This document shows positions 1-8,613 of a stretch of DNA of 64,000 nt, piece by piece; the stretch's first letter is position 1, and the number at the start of each line of letters is the position of its first letter. Both the position numbers and the translations under genes were made by a program. The notes under the pieces were generated by a model. The model was not told the DNA's origin. It searched no databases and worked only from the letters and a program-made list of their open reading frames with translations. Source of the DNA: an uncultured Bacteroidia bacterium (GTDB taxonomy: Bacteria > Bacteroidota > Bacteroidia > Bacteroidales > UBA932); NCBI GenBank assembly GCA_902773925.1, contig CACYGI010000002.1:62001-126000 (forward strand), written 5' to 3'.

Positions 1-2470
1 AGTTGTAGGTCTTGGTATTATGGGGTTCGGATCCAGGTATAGCTGCTGTACCCGATGCCAGATAATCAACCGAAGGCTTATTGCGGTACCAACCGTTATT
101 CAGTGTAATACCTGCACCTTCTGCGCCGTCGATGTCAACGCCGTTTTGAGCACCGTAGAAGTATCCGTTATTGACGGTCAATGTCGCATCGGCCGCAACG
201 GAAACCGCTTTTGTGGCTCCAACCAGCGAACCGCTGTTGACGGTGGTCGTTCCTTCGTTGACGCTCAGTGCCACATTGCCGGTCGTGCTCAGTTCACCTT
301 CTCCATCGGAGTCCATCAGCGTAAAGTCGCTGGCAGCAGCGATCAGCGGTGAAACGCCGGTAGCGGAGACTGTGTGACCGTTGAGATCCAACGTGAAACT
401 GTTGACGTTACCGGAATTGACATTCAGAGTAGCGGAAGCAGTAGCATCAGCCAACTGAGTAATAACAGTACCGGTACCTGCAGCGACTTCAGCTCTCTGG
501 TTTGCATTGATAAACGCTCCTTCTACCGTCGCGTGTTTCCAGTAGTTCGAACCCTGGGCAACGTAGTCAACGGCAGGATTGGAGGTAGCCAGTCCTACGG
601 CAAACGGATAGGTCGCCTTGGTGTCATCGGTATTGAGGATATTGACATACTCGTCAGCATTATCGCTAACTGCAAACTTAACCTGGACGGCACGGCTGTG
701 GATTCCGCCGGTCACATAGGCGGTTCCGCCGCTAGTACCAGTTGCGACTGTAGAAAGCGCATGAGAGTTGAAACGACCGCCGGAAATAATACCGACAGCA
801 TCTTCCCCACTTATGAGAATCGTAGCCGAAGAGGTCGATGCGGAGGTAAAGGTTCCGCCGGTGATATTGACGGTACCAGCGCTCGCAATCGCATTTGTAT
901 TACTTCCGGAACCGTTGCTGGTAACGCTTGCAACGTTAGAAAGATTGATCTCTCCGTCGCCGGTATATATACCATAGGAGGATTCTCCCACCAAAGTTCC
1001 ACCGCTCACGGAAAGCGTACCGGTAAATGTGCCGCCGCCCTGAAGACTGATGGAAGAAATGGCACGGGAGCCGGAAATGCTTCCGCCGGTCACACTAATA
1101 TTGCCTGAGCCTGCCAGTGCGATGCCATAGGCATCAGCCGAGACAGTTCCACCGTTCATCGTGAAGGTCCCGTCATTATATACACCTATAGCGCGATATG
1201 CGGAACTCGAGATAGTTCCACTATTCAAAGTAGCATTGGCGCCAGTATTAACATATAAAGAATAATTGCTGCTCGCAGCCGATTCAATGGCTCCATTTGC
1301 ACCGGAATCCTGAATCGCAAGTGTCCGGCCCAAAACATAGAGGCAATGGGCACCTGTGGGACCAGTCAACGTGAATCCGTTAAGATCCAGCGTAACGTTT
1401 CCATTTCCATCGGAATTCGTCAAATTGAGGCGGCTGCTTGCTCCGCAGTTCGCAAGCAACGTAATCATGCTATTCGCATCGGAGCAGTCTGCTGCGTCGA
1501 ATGCGGCGTTAATAGTATAATACCTGGAGGTGACGCCGCCGACCGTGAGGCTTGCAACGGGCGCGGCGCTCGCATCAAGCTTCTTGCTCATATAATAGTA
1601 GTGGCCGGCTGCCATTTCCTTGCTGCCGACAGCCTTGTTGTTCTTGAAGGCGGCAGTGGAAGTGTAGGCATAGACGGTAGGCTCCGAACTTGCCTTGGGC
1701 AGCACTGCAAATGCAACCGGGTCATTTTCGCCGAAGTCGATCTGACCGTTAGCATCCGTCTCCCAGTTAGAAGAAGTAGGCACCGCATAGACCGTACTGG
1801 TCTTGGTGCCGGACTTGAGGGTGAGCTCACCGCCGACTACCGAAAGACTACCGCGGGTCACAACGCCCTCGATGGCAATCTGATCGATGGTAGCGCTTGC
1901 CACAGGAGCTGCATCAGAGCCGAGCTGAATCTTCTTCAGACCGATGATGGCCGTCTGGTTTTCGAAATGGAAACGGACCTCACCACCTTCGACGGTCGCC
2001 GTAGCGCACATTATCGCGGGGCTGAGAGTCCCGAGCGTACCACTCTGACCAGCAAGATCAATGGCGAGAGACTCCTCGCCGGTCGTGCCCGTGATATCAT
2101 CGACCGTCTTGCCAGGGTAGTAGATACCATAAACCAGAATACCTTCTGCGGGATCATATGAGGTGTCTTGCTTGGGCTCGATAGTAGCTTCTCCGGTAGT
2201 CGCATCGACCTCAGTCACCACATAGGTAAACTTGCCGCCGTCGGCGTCAAATCCGAACAGCTCGTCGCCCACTTCCCAGGCGGGCTTGATCGCGTCATCG
2301 GAGATAGCGTACTCAACTTTGGTGGCGTCGATATCCTCGATGGTAGCAGTGATTTTGACACTCTTGACATCGGGATTGTCATCCGGAACAATGTTGTCCA
2401 GCTCTTTGGGCTGGCAGGCTGCAACCGCCAATGAGGCTGCAACCAGAATAAGTGAGTAGATCTTCTTCAT
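1..2470 (-). CDS. Surface lipoprotein with fimbrillin-like N-terminus and beta-helix modules, copy 1 (partial, runs off left edge)
   Basis: The first 823 codons are open to the window edge, so the 3' end is missing. The N-terminus is a lipoprotein signal (MKKIYS, hydrophobic run, AVAAC) and is almost codon-identical to that of copy 3. Residues of about 30-310 resemble the fimbrillin/Mfa-like fold of Bacteroidales, including the stretch PAIMCATATV and FENQTAIIG. After this come Gly/Asn/Thr-rich repeats typical of a right-handed beta-helix. Two TLDLNG signatures, near residues 358 and 693, mark the start of successive modules. The likely role is an outer-membrane-anchored adhesin or surface-coat protein; this is inferred from the fold and the signal only. 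A second ATG lies 12 bp upstream (2482), but the start at 2470 gives the proper signal peptide. It follows a small peptide gene at 18 bp. Confidence 0.8.
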   Translation of the reverse strand, partial: MKKIYSLILVAASLAVAACQPKELDNIVPDDNPDVKSVKITATIEDIDATKVEYAISDDAIKPAWEVGDELFGFDADGGKFTYVVTEVDATTGEATIEPKQDTSYDPAEGILVYGIYYPGKTVDDITGTTGEESLAIDLAGQSGTLGTLSPAIMCATATVEGGEVRFHFENQTAIIGLKKIQLGSDAAPVASATIDQIAIEGVVTRGSLSVVGGELTLKSGTKTSTVYAVPTSSNWETDANGQIDFGENDPVAFAVLPKASSEPTVYAYTSTAAFKNNKAVGSKEMAAGHYYYMSKKLDASAAPVASLTVGGVTSRYYTINAAFDAADCSDANSMITLLANCGASSRLNLTNSDGNGNVTLDLNGFTLTGPTGAHCLYVLGRTLAIQDSGANGAIESAASSNYSLYVNTGANATLNSGTISSSAYRAIGVYNDGTFTMNGGTVSADAYGIALAGSGNISVTGGSISGSRAISSISLQGGGTFTGTLSVSGGTLVGESSYGIYTGDGEINLSNVASVTSNGSGSNTNAIASAGTVNITGGTFTSASTSSATILISGEDAVGIISGGRFNSHALSTVATGTSGGTAYVTGGIHSRAVQVKFAVSDNADEYVNILNTDDTKATYPFAVGLATSNPAVDYVAQGSNYWKHATVEGAFINANQRAEVAAGTGTVITQLADATASATLNVNSGNVNSFTLDLNGHTVSATGVSPLIAAASDFTLMDSDGEGELSTTGNVALSVNEGTTTVNSGSLVGATKAVSVAADATLTVNNGYFYGAQNGVDIDGAEGAGITLNNGWYRNKPSVDYLASGTAAIPGSEPHNTKTYN

Positions 2471-2488
2471 AGTTGTTCTCATTTAGCG

Positions 2489-2632
2489 TTAATCATTAGG
2501 ATAATCAGAAAAATCATCATCCCAGGCATCGCCAGAATAGCTTTCGGGCTGGCTGATGCAAAGCGGGTTAGAGGATTGCAGCTGCAGGATGTAACGGACC
2601 TGCGGCTGCGAATAGTAGTTCTTGACAGTCAT
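2489..2632 (-). CDS. Small acidic-tailed peptide, cassette copy 1 (47 aa)
   Basis: This is an open frame of 47 codons starting at ATG 2632 and ending TAA 18 bp before the copy 1 lipoprotein. It lacks a signal peptide. It shares a pattern with the two other peptides in this window: a Tyr, then Q/A-P, then M/V-R-x-I near residues 10-18, a P-L-C-I-S box near 24-28, and an acidic aromatic tail (DDDF). Overall identity to copies 2 and 3 is low outside these positions, so conservation of the pattern together with the same position ahead of a paralogous lipoprotein is the main argument that it is real. Short proteins of this general shape are common and uncharacterised in Bacteroidales. Function unknown. 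Confidence 0.6.
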   Translation of the reverse strand: MTVKNYYSQPQVRYILQLQSSNPLCISQPESYSGDAWDDDFSDYPND

Positions 2633-2694
2633 AAGTTTTTTAATTATTTATTTTCTAACAATTTATCTCAAGCATAAAGACCGCCTGCGGTTAA

Positions 2695-2705
2695 ATGTGC
2701 CACAT
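2695..2705. promoter_or_regulatory. Palindromic motif ATGTGCCACAT upstream of copy 1
   Basis: An 11-bp odd-centred palindrome lying 63 bp upstream of the copy 1 peptide start (2632). The same motif, differing only in the central base, is upstream of copy 2, and nine of its bases are upstream of copy 3. Candidate operator; the binding protein is unknown. Confidence 0.4.
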
Positions 2706-2971
2706 AACGGCAGTCCGGTCAAACCGCGCAAATGTACAAATTTATTTCACAAATTGCAATATAGCCCGCTGAATAGTTTAAAAGCGATTGATTCCCCGCA
2801 ATCTTATTGACAATTTGTTACTCGTTTCTTGCCAGAAACAGTAAGGTTTCTTCAGCTATTCTAATTCAGCGGCTTGCGCAGTTGTGCCGGCCGAGACCAT
2901 TCAAGAGCCGCGCGAAAGACGGTTTTGGCGCCATTCTGACGGCGATGGAACTAACTCGTTATTATTCCTTT

Positions 2972-2982
2972 ATGTGGCACAT
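2972..2982. promoter_or_regulatory. Palindromic motif ATGTGGCACAT upstream of copy 2
   Basis: This is the same palindrome as at 2695-2705, 57 bp before the copy 2 peptide start (3040). It is followed by sequence shared with the copy 3 upstream region, so part of its conservation may simply reflect duplication. The copy 1 site is in otherwise different sequence, which argues for selection on the motif itself. Confidence 0.4.
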
Positions 2983-3039
2983 AACTACATTTTTTGGTCT
3001 TATCCAACCGTTGAATGACAATAAAAAATGAATCACGAT

Positions 3040-3180
3040 ATGAAAACTTTTGATTTGACCAAAACTTATCAAGCTCCCTCGATGCGCTGTATCGAGATGG
3101 AGCAGCCCCTGTGCACCAGCGTCTCAGACAGAGGACTCAAAGACTACGATGGAGAAGACCTTGGAGACGACGAATTTTAA
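3040..3180 (+). CDS. Small acidic-tailed peptide, cassette copy 2 (46 aa)
   Basis: The 46-codon frame starts ATG 3040 and stops TAA 3180, 16 bp before the copy 2 lipoprotein. It begins MKTFDLTKTYQAPSMR and is nearly identical to the copy 3 peptide through residue 30, including a PLCTS box at 23-27, then ends in an acidic tail (LGDDEF). There is no signal peptide or membrane segment. The intergenic stretch contains GGAGG (3184-3188), a plausible ribosome site for the lipoprotein, so the two genes probably form a bicistron. Similar short proteins are frequent in Bacteroidales genomes without an assigned role. A peptide substrate for export or modification, or a regulatory leader, are both possible; nothing here decides. 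Confidence 0.65.
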   Translation: MKTFDLTKTYQAPSMRCIEMEQPLCTSVSDRGLKDYDGEDLGDDEF

Positions 3181-3196
3181 TATGGAGGATTAAGCA

Positions 3197-5866
3197 ATGA
3201 AGACTGTAAGCAAGTTATTCACAGCGGCCGCCATAGCATTTGCGGCTGTTGCCTGCCAGGTGATTGACGAAGGACAGATCGTTACCCGCCAGCTGGAAGT
3301 CACGGCCACCATCGCCGAAGATGATGAGTCGAAGGTAGATTACGATGTTAACAATACTTCTAATACCATTTCCCCTAAATGGCATACTTCTGATCCTATC
3401 ATCGGCTTTGACGACAAAGGGCAAACATTCACCTTTACAGTTGTTGAAGGTGGTGGCAAATATGCCACATTTGACACTGGCAGTTATGATTCCGAAGGGG
3501 CAACAAAGCTCTATGCCATCTATGCGCCCGGCAAGAAAGATACTGATTTCGATGGGGAAGGACCCGCAAAAACCCTTTCCATCAATCTTGCCTCTCAGTA
3601 CGGTGTCCTCGACGGCAGCGCCCCGGTTCTGATGTGCGCCACCGGTACGATTAACGACGATAAGGTCAATTTCCAGTTTGAAAACAAAACAGCCATCATC
3701 GGTGTTACTAGTTTCAAATTGGATGGTGCACCTAATGCTACTGTTTCATCAATGACGCTTAATGGTGTAATGACTAAAGGAACATTTGCAGTAGGTGAAT
3801 CTGGCTTGGAATTGACCGCTACAGGCGAGGCATCTTCAATAACAGCAAATGACGGTTGGGTGACCAATGATAGTGGTGTCTGCACAACCAGCGTTTACTT
3901 TGCTGCTATCCCTTCCACGAACGCTACGCTTTCTCTCGATGCAGTCGCAGGTGAAACAATCTACAAAAAGGTTGATTTCGTGACAGGACAGACTCTTGAG
4001 GCAGGTAAATACTATCACACCGCCCGCGTTCTCGAGCCTCCCGTGGCAAAGGTAACTATCGGTGATGCCGAAACCAATTATTATACCATCAACGAAGCCT
4101 TCGCTTATGCAAATAATTCCACAAACAATGCGATCATCACGCTGCTGAAAGATTGCACTGCTTCAAATCAGTTGGTACTTGACGATACAAAAACATCTTC
4201 GATCATATTTGATCTGGCCGGACATAAATTGACCGGTCCAAACAGTTACACTATTAATCTACAAGGCGGGCGAAATCTTGAGATTAAAGATTCGGGATCG
4301 AATGGAGAAATTTATTCGTCAGCCAATGCCGCGGTCATTTACGTTCAAAATTCATCATTAAAAATAACGAGGGGTACTATTCAATCTACCGACAATAGTA
4401 ACTCTGGTTTTGGCATACGAACATATGGTAGCAGCGAAATCAACATAACTGGCGGTAAGGTAATATCAGGTACATACTCAGAACAATCAGATAGTTATAC
4501 GGATGGTAACATAGGTATATATGTTGGAAGTGGTTCGCAACTTACAATTAGTGATGGCGAAATCGTCGGTAATTTACGCTGCATTTACAACTACGGTACG
4601 GCGAATATATCGGGCGGAACATTTTCTGCGACAAGTGACGCCACATCCGGGACCTCGGTAGTAATAACCGAAGGCACCTCAGCTACCACAAGCATAACCG
4701 ATGGATACTTCTCTTCTAACTCCCAAACAGTTGAGCTGTTCACCGTAGCTAGTAACGGTACATGCAATGTCACCGGAGGCTTTTTCGACCGGCCAATTAA
4801 CAGTAATAGAACGGTGCAAGAAAGCAAGTATTACTCAAACGAATTAAATACCGAAGATACAAAAGCTCTTTATCCATTCAAAGTAAGTGATAAAACTCGC
4901 TACTTCAACGTTGTGAAAGAGGGAGGAAATACTTATTGGCATAATTCATCCACTAGCGCGGCAAAACAGGCAAATGAAGCCTCTGTCAATACAACTATAA
5001 CGCCTCGTATTGGCCGAACTGGCCTGGCTAAAATAACACTGAATAATCCAAATCACAAAATTACTCTTGATTTGAATGGTAATTCTATAAGCGGCCAAGC
5101 ATCAGCGCGTCCTTTCATTGATGTGCAAAGTGAAGTTGAGATTAAAAACGGCACAATATCAAGTCAGGATACTGCTACAGTCAGAGTATTAAAAGGAAAT
5201 TTGACAATAAACAATTGCATTATTACCAGTTCACTTGACAAATACACTGGTACCTACTTCTATAACAGAGGGCTTGTTGTCAATCGTGGTGGAAATCTTG
5301 AGATTAACGAATCAACTATTTATGCTTCTACAATAAACATTAGTTTGATTCTTAGCTCCGGTTATAGTGATGATAAGAAAAACAATACCAAAATCAATGG
5401 CTGCACAGTTATCTCATCGGCCGTAGGCTCATCAACAAGCAATACCAGTAGCACTGCAGCAGTTACTCAATTCACTTACGGCGATACTGAGATTGACGGA
5501 GGATATTATTACTCAAATACCACAAATGGTGCTAGAGTAACAATAAACAGAGCTTCCGCTTCGGGGGAAACATCAAGTGTTACTGCAACAATTACGATTA
5601 ATAATGGGTATTTTTGTAATGGTGCAGATGGAGGCTTATGTTTGAGGGGTAATCAATTAGCAAATATACAGGGGTACACAATAAAAGGTGGTTATTTCAG
5701 CAGTAATCCTTCTACCTCTTATTTAGCTAACAATATACGTTATTACCCGACTATATTAGGGACTGTAAGTGAAGATCAAGATCATCCATGGAGTCAACAG
5801 GTTCGTGTCAACGGAACCGATTACACCCTTTCGGGCAATTATAAAGTTACACCGACCTCAGACTAA
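3197..5866 (+). CDS. Surface lipoprotein with fimbrillin-like N-terminus and two beta-helix modules, copy 2
   Basis: 889 residues. The lipoprotein signal ends AFAAVAC, with Cys20 as the acylated residue. Residues 30-280 form the fimbrillin-like region (VLMCATGT near 144-151, FENKTAIIG at 161-169). Two beta-helix-like modules follow. The first starts near 285 with its DLAG signature at 336-342, the second near 577 with TLDLNG at 622-628. Between them lies GGFFDRPINSNRT (527-539), which copy 3 also has. No C-terminal sorting domain is evident, so anchoring is by the N-terminal lipid. Predicted surface adhesin or coat protein; no enzyme motif seen. Base composition is clearly AT-richer than the housekeeping genes. 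It is translated after the small peptide and ends at a hairpin in the inverted repeat. Confidence 0.85.
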   Translation: MKTVSKLFTAAAIAFAAVACQVIDEGQIVTRQLEVTATIAEDDESKVDYDVNNTSNTISPKWHTSDPIIGFDDKGQTFTFTVVEGGGKYATFDTGSYDSEGATKLYAIYAPGKKDTDFDGEGPAKTLSINLASQYGVLDGSAPVLMCATGTINDDKVNFQFENKTAIIGVTSFKLDGAPNATVSSMTLNGVMTKGTFAVGESGLELTATGEASSITANDGWVTNDSGVCTTSVYFAAIPSTNATLSLDAVAGETIYKKVDFVTGQTLEAGKYYHTARVLEPPVAKVTIGDAETNYYTINEAFAYANNSTNNAIITLLKDCTASNQLVLDDTKTSSIIFDLAGHKLTGPNSYTINLQGGRNLEIKDSGSNGEIYSSANAAVIYVQNSSLKITRGTIQSTDNSNSGFGIRTYGSSEINITGGKVISGTYSEQSDSYTDGNIGIYVGSGSQLTISDGEIVGNLRCIYNYGTANISGGTFSATSDATSGTSVVITEGTSATTSITDGYFSSNSQTVELFTVASNGTCNVTGGFFDRPINSNRTVQESKYYSNELNTEDTKALYPFKVSDKTRYFNVVKEGGNTYWHNSSTSAAKQANEASVNTTITPRIGRTGLAKITLNNPNHKITLDLNGNSISGQASARPFIDVQSEVEIKNGTISSQDTATVRVLKGNLTINNCIITSSLDKYTGTYFYNRGLVVNRGGNLEINESTIYASTINISLILSSGYSDDKKNNTKINGCTVISSAVGSSTSNTSSTAAVTQFTYGDTEIDGGYYYSNTTNGARVTINRASASGETSSVTATITINNGYFCNGADGGLCLRGNQLANIQGYTIKGGYFSSNPSTSYLANNIRYYPTILGTVSEDQDHPWSQQVRVNGTDYTLSGNYKVTPTSD

Positions 5867-5955
5867 TTAATTCCACACGCGTATATCCTCAACCGCTGCC
5901 CCCCCATCTCGGAGAGCAGCGGTTGCTGCATTTGCGGGCACCGTAGAGGGTTAGA
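5867..5955 (+). repeat. Left arm of an ~88-bp inverted repeat, with hairpin
   Basis: The arm begins directly after the copy 2 stop codon. Its reverse complement recurs at 8610-8698 just past the copy 3 stop, with few mismatches and a 2-3 bp difference in the hairpin loop. It contains a 9-bp stem (AACCGCTGC with GCAGCGGTT). The two arms enclose 2.65 kb. Confidence 0.85.
5891..5924 (+). terminator. Hairpin after copy 2 lipoprotein
   Basis: A perfect 9-bp stem AACCGCTGC/GCAGCGGTT with a 16-base loop, 25 bp after the stop codon. There is no clear T-run behind it, so terminator function is inferred from position; the same hairpin sits behind copy 3. Confidence 0.45.
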
Positions 5956-5981
5956 TCTTTCGGTCGCCGACCTAGGGTAAA

Positions 5982-7361
5982 CTATAGTTCCAACTTGTAG
6001 ATTCCTGGAATCTCTTGTTTCTTTCGAATGAAGGTAGTCATATAGATGGGCAGGTAGACCTTCTTTCCCTGAACGGAGACATTATCGTTGCAGAGGACAA
6101 TGGCCTTGTTAAGGTTGTATTCCTCATTGTCTAGGATATTGGTAAGGGCGTTATGTCGTTCGTAGTTTTTGCCGGACTTGACCTCGATGGGAATCGCTGT
6201 GCCGTCGCCTGCCTCAATTACGAAGTCCACCTCTCCCTGTTTCTTGCTGTTGAAGTAGTAAGGCTGCTCGAACCCCTGGGCCAGAAGTTCCTGAGCTACT
6301 ACATTTTCGAAGATGGCGCCGTAATTGATATTTACTTCACCACTTAGAATGCGGAGTTGGATGCCATTTGCGTATTGATAGGCCAGCAACCCGACATCAT
6401 TTTGGAAAAGTTTAAACAAATTGCGTTGTTGATTCAGTTTGAGCGGGATACGAGGCTCTTCAACGTTGTAGGTAGGAATGGCGACACCTGCTTTCTTCAT
6501 CCAGAGGAAGCTGTTCTCATAGCGCTGAAATTTCAGGTTCTGGTTCAGTTCTTTGAGAATGAAGCGCTTGTTTTTGGCGTTCAACTCTGAAGGGATGAGG
6601 TCGAATATTTCGTCCAGAAGGAGTTTCTTATCCTTATCGTACTGAGAGATATCCTTCTTGTAGAGGTTGAGGACGGCCCGCTGCTGAAGAGCTACGTTTT
6701 GGATGTTATTGGTCTTGACATAGGCCCACACAGGGGCGGGGAGACCGCCGACTATGAGATAGAGCCTGAACACTTTCATCATCTGCTCGTGTACGACCGG
6801 ATCAACGGGCTTTGTGTTATCGAAACAGCCCTTGATGTGGTCGATAACATCTTGGGCTACGCCTACGGCCTGAGCGAACTCCTCAAAGTCCAGGGGGAAC
6901 ATAGTTTTGATGTCCATATAGCCTACGGGTTCTGATGCTTCAGCATTCAGGTTCCTGGCTTGTGCTTTTTCCTGCAGATCTTCCAATTCGACGCCCAGCA
7001 GGGAGCCGGTGAGGCCATATCGGTAACTCCCTTCGTCGACAAGGAATTTAATCTGGGTGACGCATTCCGGGCATTTCTGCACTTCATCGAAAAGAATGAG
7101 TGTTTTGCCTGGAACAAGCGGGCCATCCGCAAAGGCTGACAGTCTGAGAAGAATCTCTTTCGCATTCTGGGCTCCTTGAAAAATCTGTTTGGCGTCGGGA
7201 GTCTCAATGAAATTTATCTCTATGTAACGCTCGAACTTTCTCCGGGCCAATCGGCGGAATGCATTGGTTTTTCCTACCTGACGTGCTCCAGTGAGCATCA
7301 GGGCCATTTTTGTGTTGTCGTAGAAGGTGTCGAGAACCGTGTCAATTTTTCGTGTCAACAT
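5982..7361 (-). CDS. AAA ATPase with C-terminal DUF4143/PD-(D/E)XK-type domain
   Basis: 459 residues from ATG 7361. This is a member of the ATPase/DUF4143 family that is abundant in Bacteroidales and of unknown biological role. Walker A is GARQVGKT (25-32) and Walker B ends LILFDE (88-93). The C-terminal domain keeps a complete nuclease-like signature: E377 and D379 (GEVDF), then E393-x-K395 (EVKSG). The frame extends 54 codons upstream to 7523, but that extension is repeat-derived and rich in WKNGQ, and 459 residues fits the family, so I chose 7361. Three direct repeats spaced 33 bp apart lie immediately upstream. It stands alone inside the inverted-repeat segment, convergent with copy 2. 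Toxin-like or chaperone-like roles have been guessed for relatives; none is supported here. Confidence 0.85.
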   Translation of the reverse strand: MLTRKIDTVLDTFYDNTKMALMLTGARQVGKTNAFRRLARRKFERYIEINFIETPDAKQIFQGAQNAKEILLRLSAFADGPLVPGKTLILFDEVQKCPECVTQIKFLVDEGSYRYGLTGSLLGVELEDLQEKAQARNLNAEASEPVGYMDIKTMFPLDFEEFAQAVGVAQDVIDHIKGCFDNTKPVDPVVHEQMMKVFRLYLIVGGLPAPVWAYVKTNNIQNVALQQRAVLNLYKKDISQYDKDKKLLLDEIFDLIPSELNAKNKRFILKELNQNLKFQRYENSFLWMKKAGVAIPTYNVEEPRIPLKLNQQRNLFKLFQNDVGLLAYQYANGIQLRILSGEVNINYGAIFENVVAQELLAQGFEQPYYFNSKKQGEVDFVIEAGDGTAIPIEVKSGKNYERHNALTNILDNEEYNLNKAIVLCNDNVSVQGKKVYLPIYMTTFIRKKQEIPGIYKLEL

Positions 7362-7364
7362 AGC

Positions 7365-7446
7365 TTGTCCGTTTTTCCAAGGCAAAAATAATTGTTTTTG
7401 TCCGTTTTTCCAAGGTCGTTTGGCTATTATTTGTCCGAAGTTCCAA
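7365..7446 (-). repeat. Three direct repeats at 33-bp spacing upstream of the ATPase gene
   Basis: Copies start at 7365 and 7398 (both TTGTCCGTTTTTCCAAGG) and 7431 (TTGTCCG, AAGT, TCCAA). The spacing of exactly 33 bp is three helical turns and also eleven codons. The array ends four bases from the chosen ATPase start codon. It could be a regulator-binding array, or the coding remnant of an N-terminal extension, since the frame stays open through it. Confidence 0.7.
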
Positions 7447-7614
7447 CCAGCCTCCCGGAAGGCGCAGGCGACACCCCTCAGAGCCCCCTCTGGCCGGTAC
7501 CACTTGCGCCTTCCGACGGACAATCCCCGACGGCCTTCGGGGCAACAGTCAAGCGCGGAGCGAGCCGCCGTCGAGCTCGGTGCAGCTCTTGATTCTCTTG
7601 TGCCGTGTTTTCTG

Positions 7615-7622
7615 TATCTTTG
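7615..7622 (+). promoter_or_regulatory. TAnnTTTG promoter element for the phosphatase
   Basis: TATCTTTG, matching the Bacteroidota -7 consensus, ends 5 bp before ATG 7628. This implies a very short leader. No good -33 TTTG at the usual distance was seen. Confidence 0.5.
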
Positions 7623-7627
7623 CGGGG

Positions 7628-8092
7628 ATGAAACGTATTCTGTTTGTATGTCTGGGGAATATCTGCCGGAGTCCGATGGCGGAGGCGGTGATGCGGTATT
7701 ATGTGCGTCAGGCCGGGCTTGAAGCTGACTTTGAGATTGCTTCGGCGGCTGTCAGCAATGAGGAATGGGGCAACCCGATCTACCCGCCCGCTGCCCGGAC
7801 TCTGAGCGAACACGGCATCCCGTATGACAAGTCAAGGACTGCACGTCAGATGACGGCTGCAGATTACGACCGCTATGACATCATTGTCGGAATGGATGAT
7901 GGCAATATCCGTGGTATAAACCGCATCGCAGGCGGTGACCCTTCGGGCAAGGTCCATCTGTTGATGGACTTCGCGGGGCAGCACCGGGCGGTCGCCGATC
8001 CCTGGTACACCCGCGATTTCGAAACGGCCTTCGCCGACATAGACCAAGGCTGCCGCGCCCTCTGTCGTGCCCTCTTAGTCCCTCTGGACTGA
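7628..8092 (+). CDS. Low-molecular-weight protein tyrosine phosphatase
   Basis: 154 residues. The P-loop CLGNICRS carries catalytic Cys8 and Arg14 in the C-x5-R signature at the very N-terminus, and the general-acid loop DPW is at 124-126. Together these define the LMW-PTP family. Cytoplasmic; it would dephosphorylate phosphotyrosine (or phospho-arginine in some relatives) on partner proteins. No tyrosine kinase lies nearby, so its substrate is unknown. ATG 7628 is preferred to the upstream frame start because the P-loop normally begins within the first ten residues and the promoter element ends at 7622. Its stop codon overlaps the start of the following ATPase fragment (TGATG). GC content is like the core genes, unlike the flanking lipoproteins. 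Confidence 0.93.
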   Translation: MKRILFVCLGNICRSPMAEAVMRYYVRQAGLEADFEIASAAVSNEEWGNPIYPPAARTLSEHGIPYDKSRTARQMTAADYDRYDIIVGMDDGNIRGINRIAGGDPSGKVHLLMDFAGQHRAVADPWYTRDFETAFADIDQGCRALCRALLVPLD

Positions 8093-8505
8093 TGTACTTC
8101 TTTAGCGATGTCGGCCTTCGGAACTGCGCAACAGGCTTCCGACAGATTGAGGAGAACCACCTGATGGAGAACATCATCTACAATGAACTCAAGGCCCGTG
8201 GCTTTAATGTTGATGTCGGAATGGTGGAGACCCAGGAACGTGACGGAGAAAAGATGCTCCGTAAACGCTACGAAGTGGATTTTGTGGCCAATCAAGGCAG
8301 CAGGCGTTACTATGTGCAGTCTGCGCTCAGGATGGACACTAGGGAAAAAGAGCGACAAGAAAAAAACTTCTTGACTCATATCCCCGACTCCTTCCGCAAG
8401 ATTATCGTCACCCGTGACCAGATTGTAGCATATCACGATGAGGATGGTGTGCTGCGGATAGGGCTATTCGATTTTCTGCTGAAGGCACAGAGTCTGGATT
8501 ACTAA
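8092..8505 (+). pseudogene. 5'-truncated AAA ATPase (DUF4143 C-terminal domain only)
   Basis: 137 residues matching only the C-terminal third of a second ATPase/DUF4143 subfamily (F-x-D-V-G-L-R-N at the start, GLFDFLL near the end). The N-terminal P-loop half is absent. The fragment begins exactly at the phosphatase stop codon in a TGATG overlap, so it may still be translated by coupling. The nuclease-like signature is degraded: EVDF is present, but the E-x-K position reads Q-S-A. It is not a piece of the gene at 5982-7361, whose C-terminus differs. I call it a deletion remnant, with a translated stand-alone domain as the alternative. Confidence 0.7.
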
Positions 8506-8587
8506 TCATTATAGCAGACGCTAATAATAGATGGTAAAAACCGGAGATTGTGGAAATGAATAATCTGTCAACTAACCTCACATACTC

Positions 8588-8613
8588 GTCATTCTGAGTG
8601 AAGAGAAGAATCT
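8588..8613. repeat. Dispersed intergenic repeat of the GTCATTCTGAG...GAAGAATCT type
   Basis: This 26-bp sequence is related to the elements at 31337-31364 and 31518-31544 (which read in the opposite sense). It abuts the right arm of the inverted repeat. Short repeats of this type are widespread between genes in many Bacteroidota genomes. Confidence 0.5.

Larger units (their letters stand above)
2633..3039. promoter_or_regulatory. Divergent intergenic region between cassette copies 1 and 2
   Basis: This is 407 bp without a supported gene. It must carry the promoters of both divergent cassettes. Two near-palindromes ATGTGSCACAT lie at 2695-2705 (copy 1 side) and 2972-2982 (copy 2 side). The copy 2 side continues with a stretch (ATAACTAC, then a T-run, then GGTCTTATCCAAC) that recurs upstream of copy 3 at about 12372-12403. 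Short frames in the middle have no start context or homology I can recognise. No clean TAnnTTTG element was seen. Confidence 0.5.

Noticed and set aside
20..1108. Plus-strand frames at the left edge
   Set aside because: They are antisense to the partial copy 1 lipoprotein, which is open for all 823 codons and has clear paralogs.
7361..7523. 54-codon N-terminal extension of the ATPase
   Set aside because: Made up largely of the 33-bp repeats and intergenic DNA; the family normally starts a few residues before Walker A, as from 7361. Kept as an open point in the findings.
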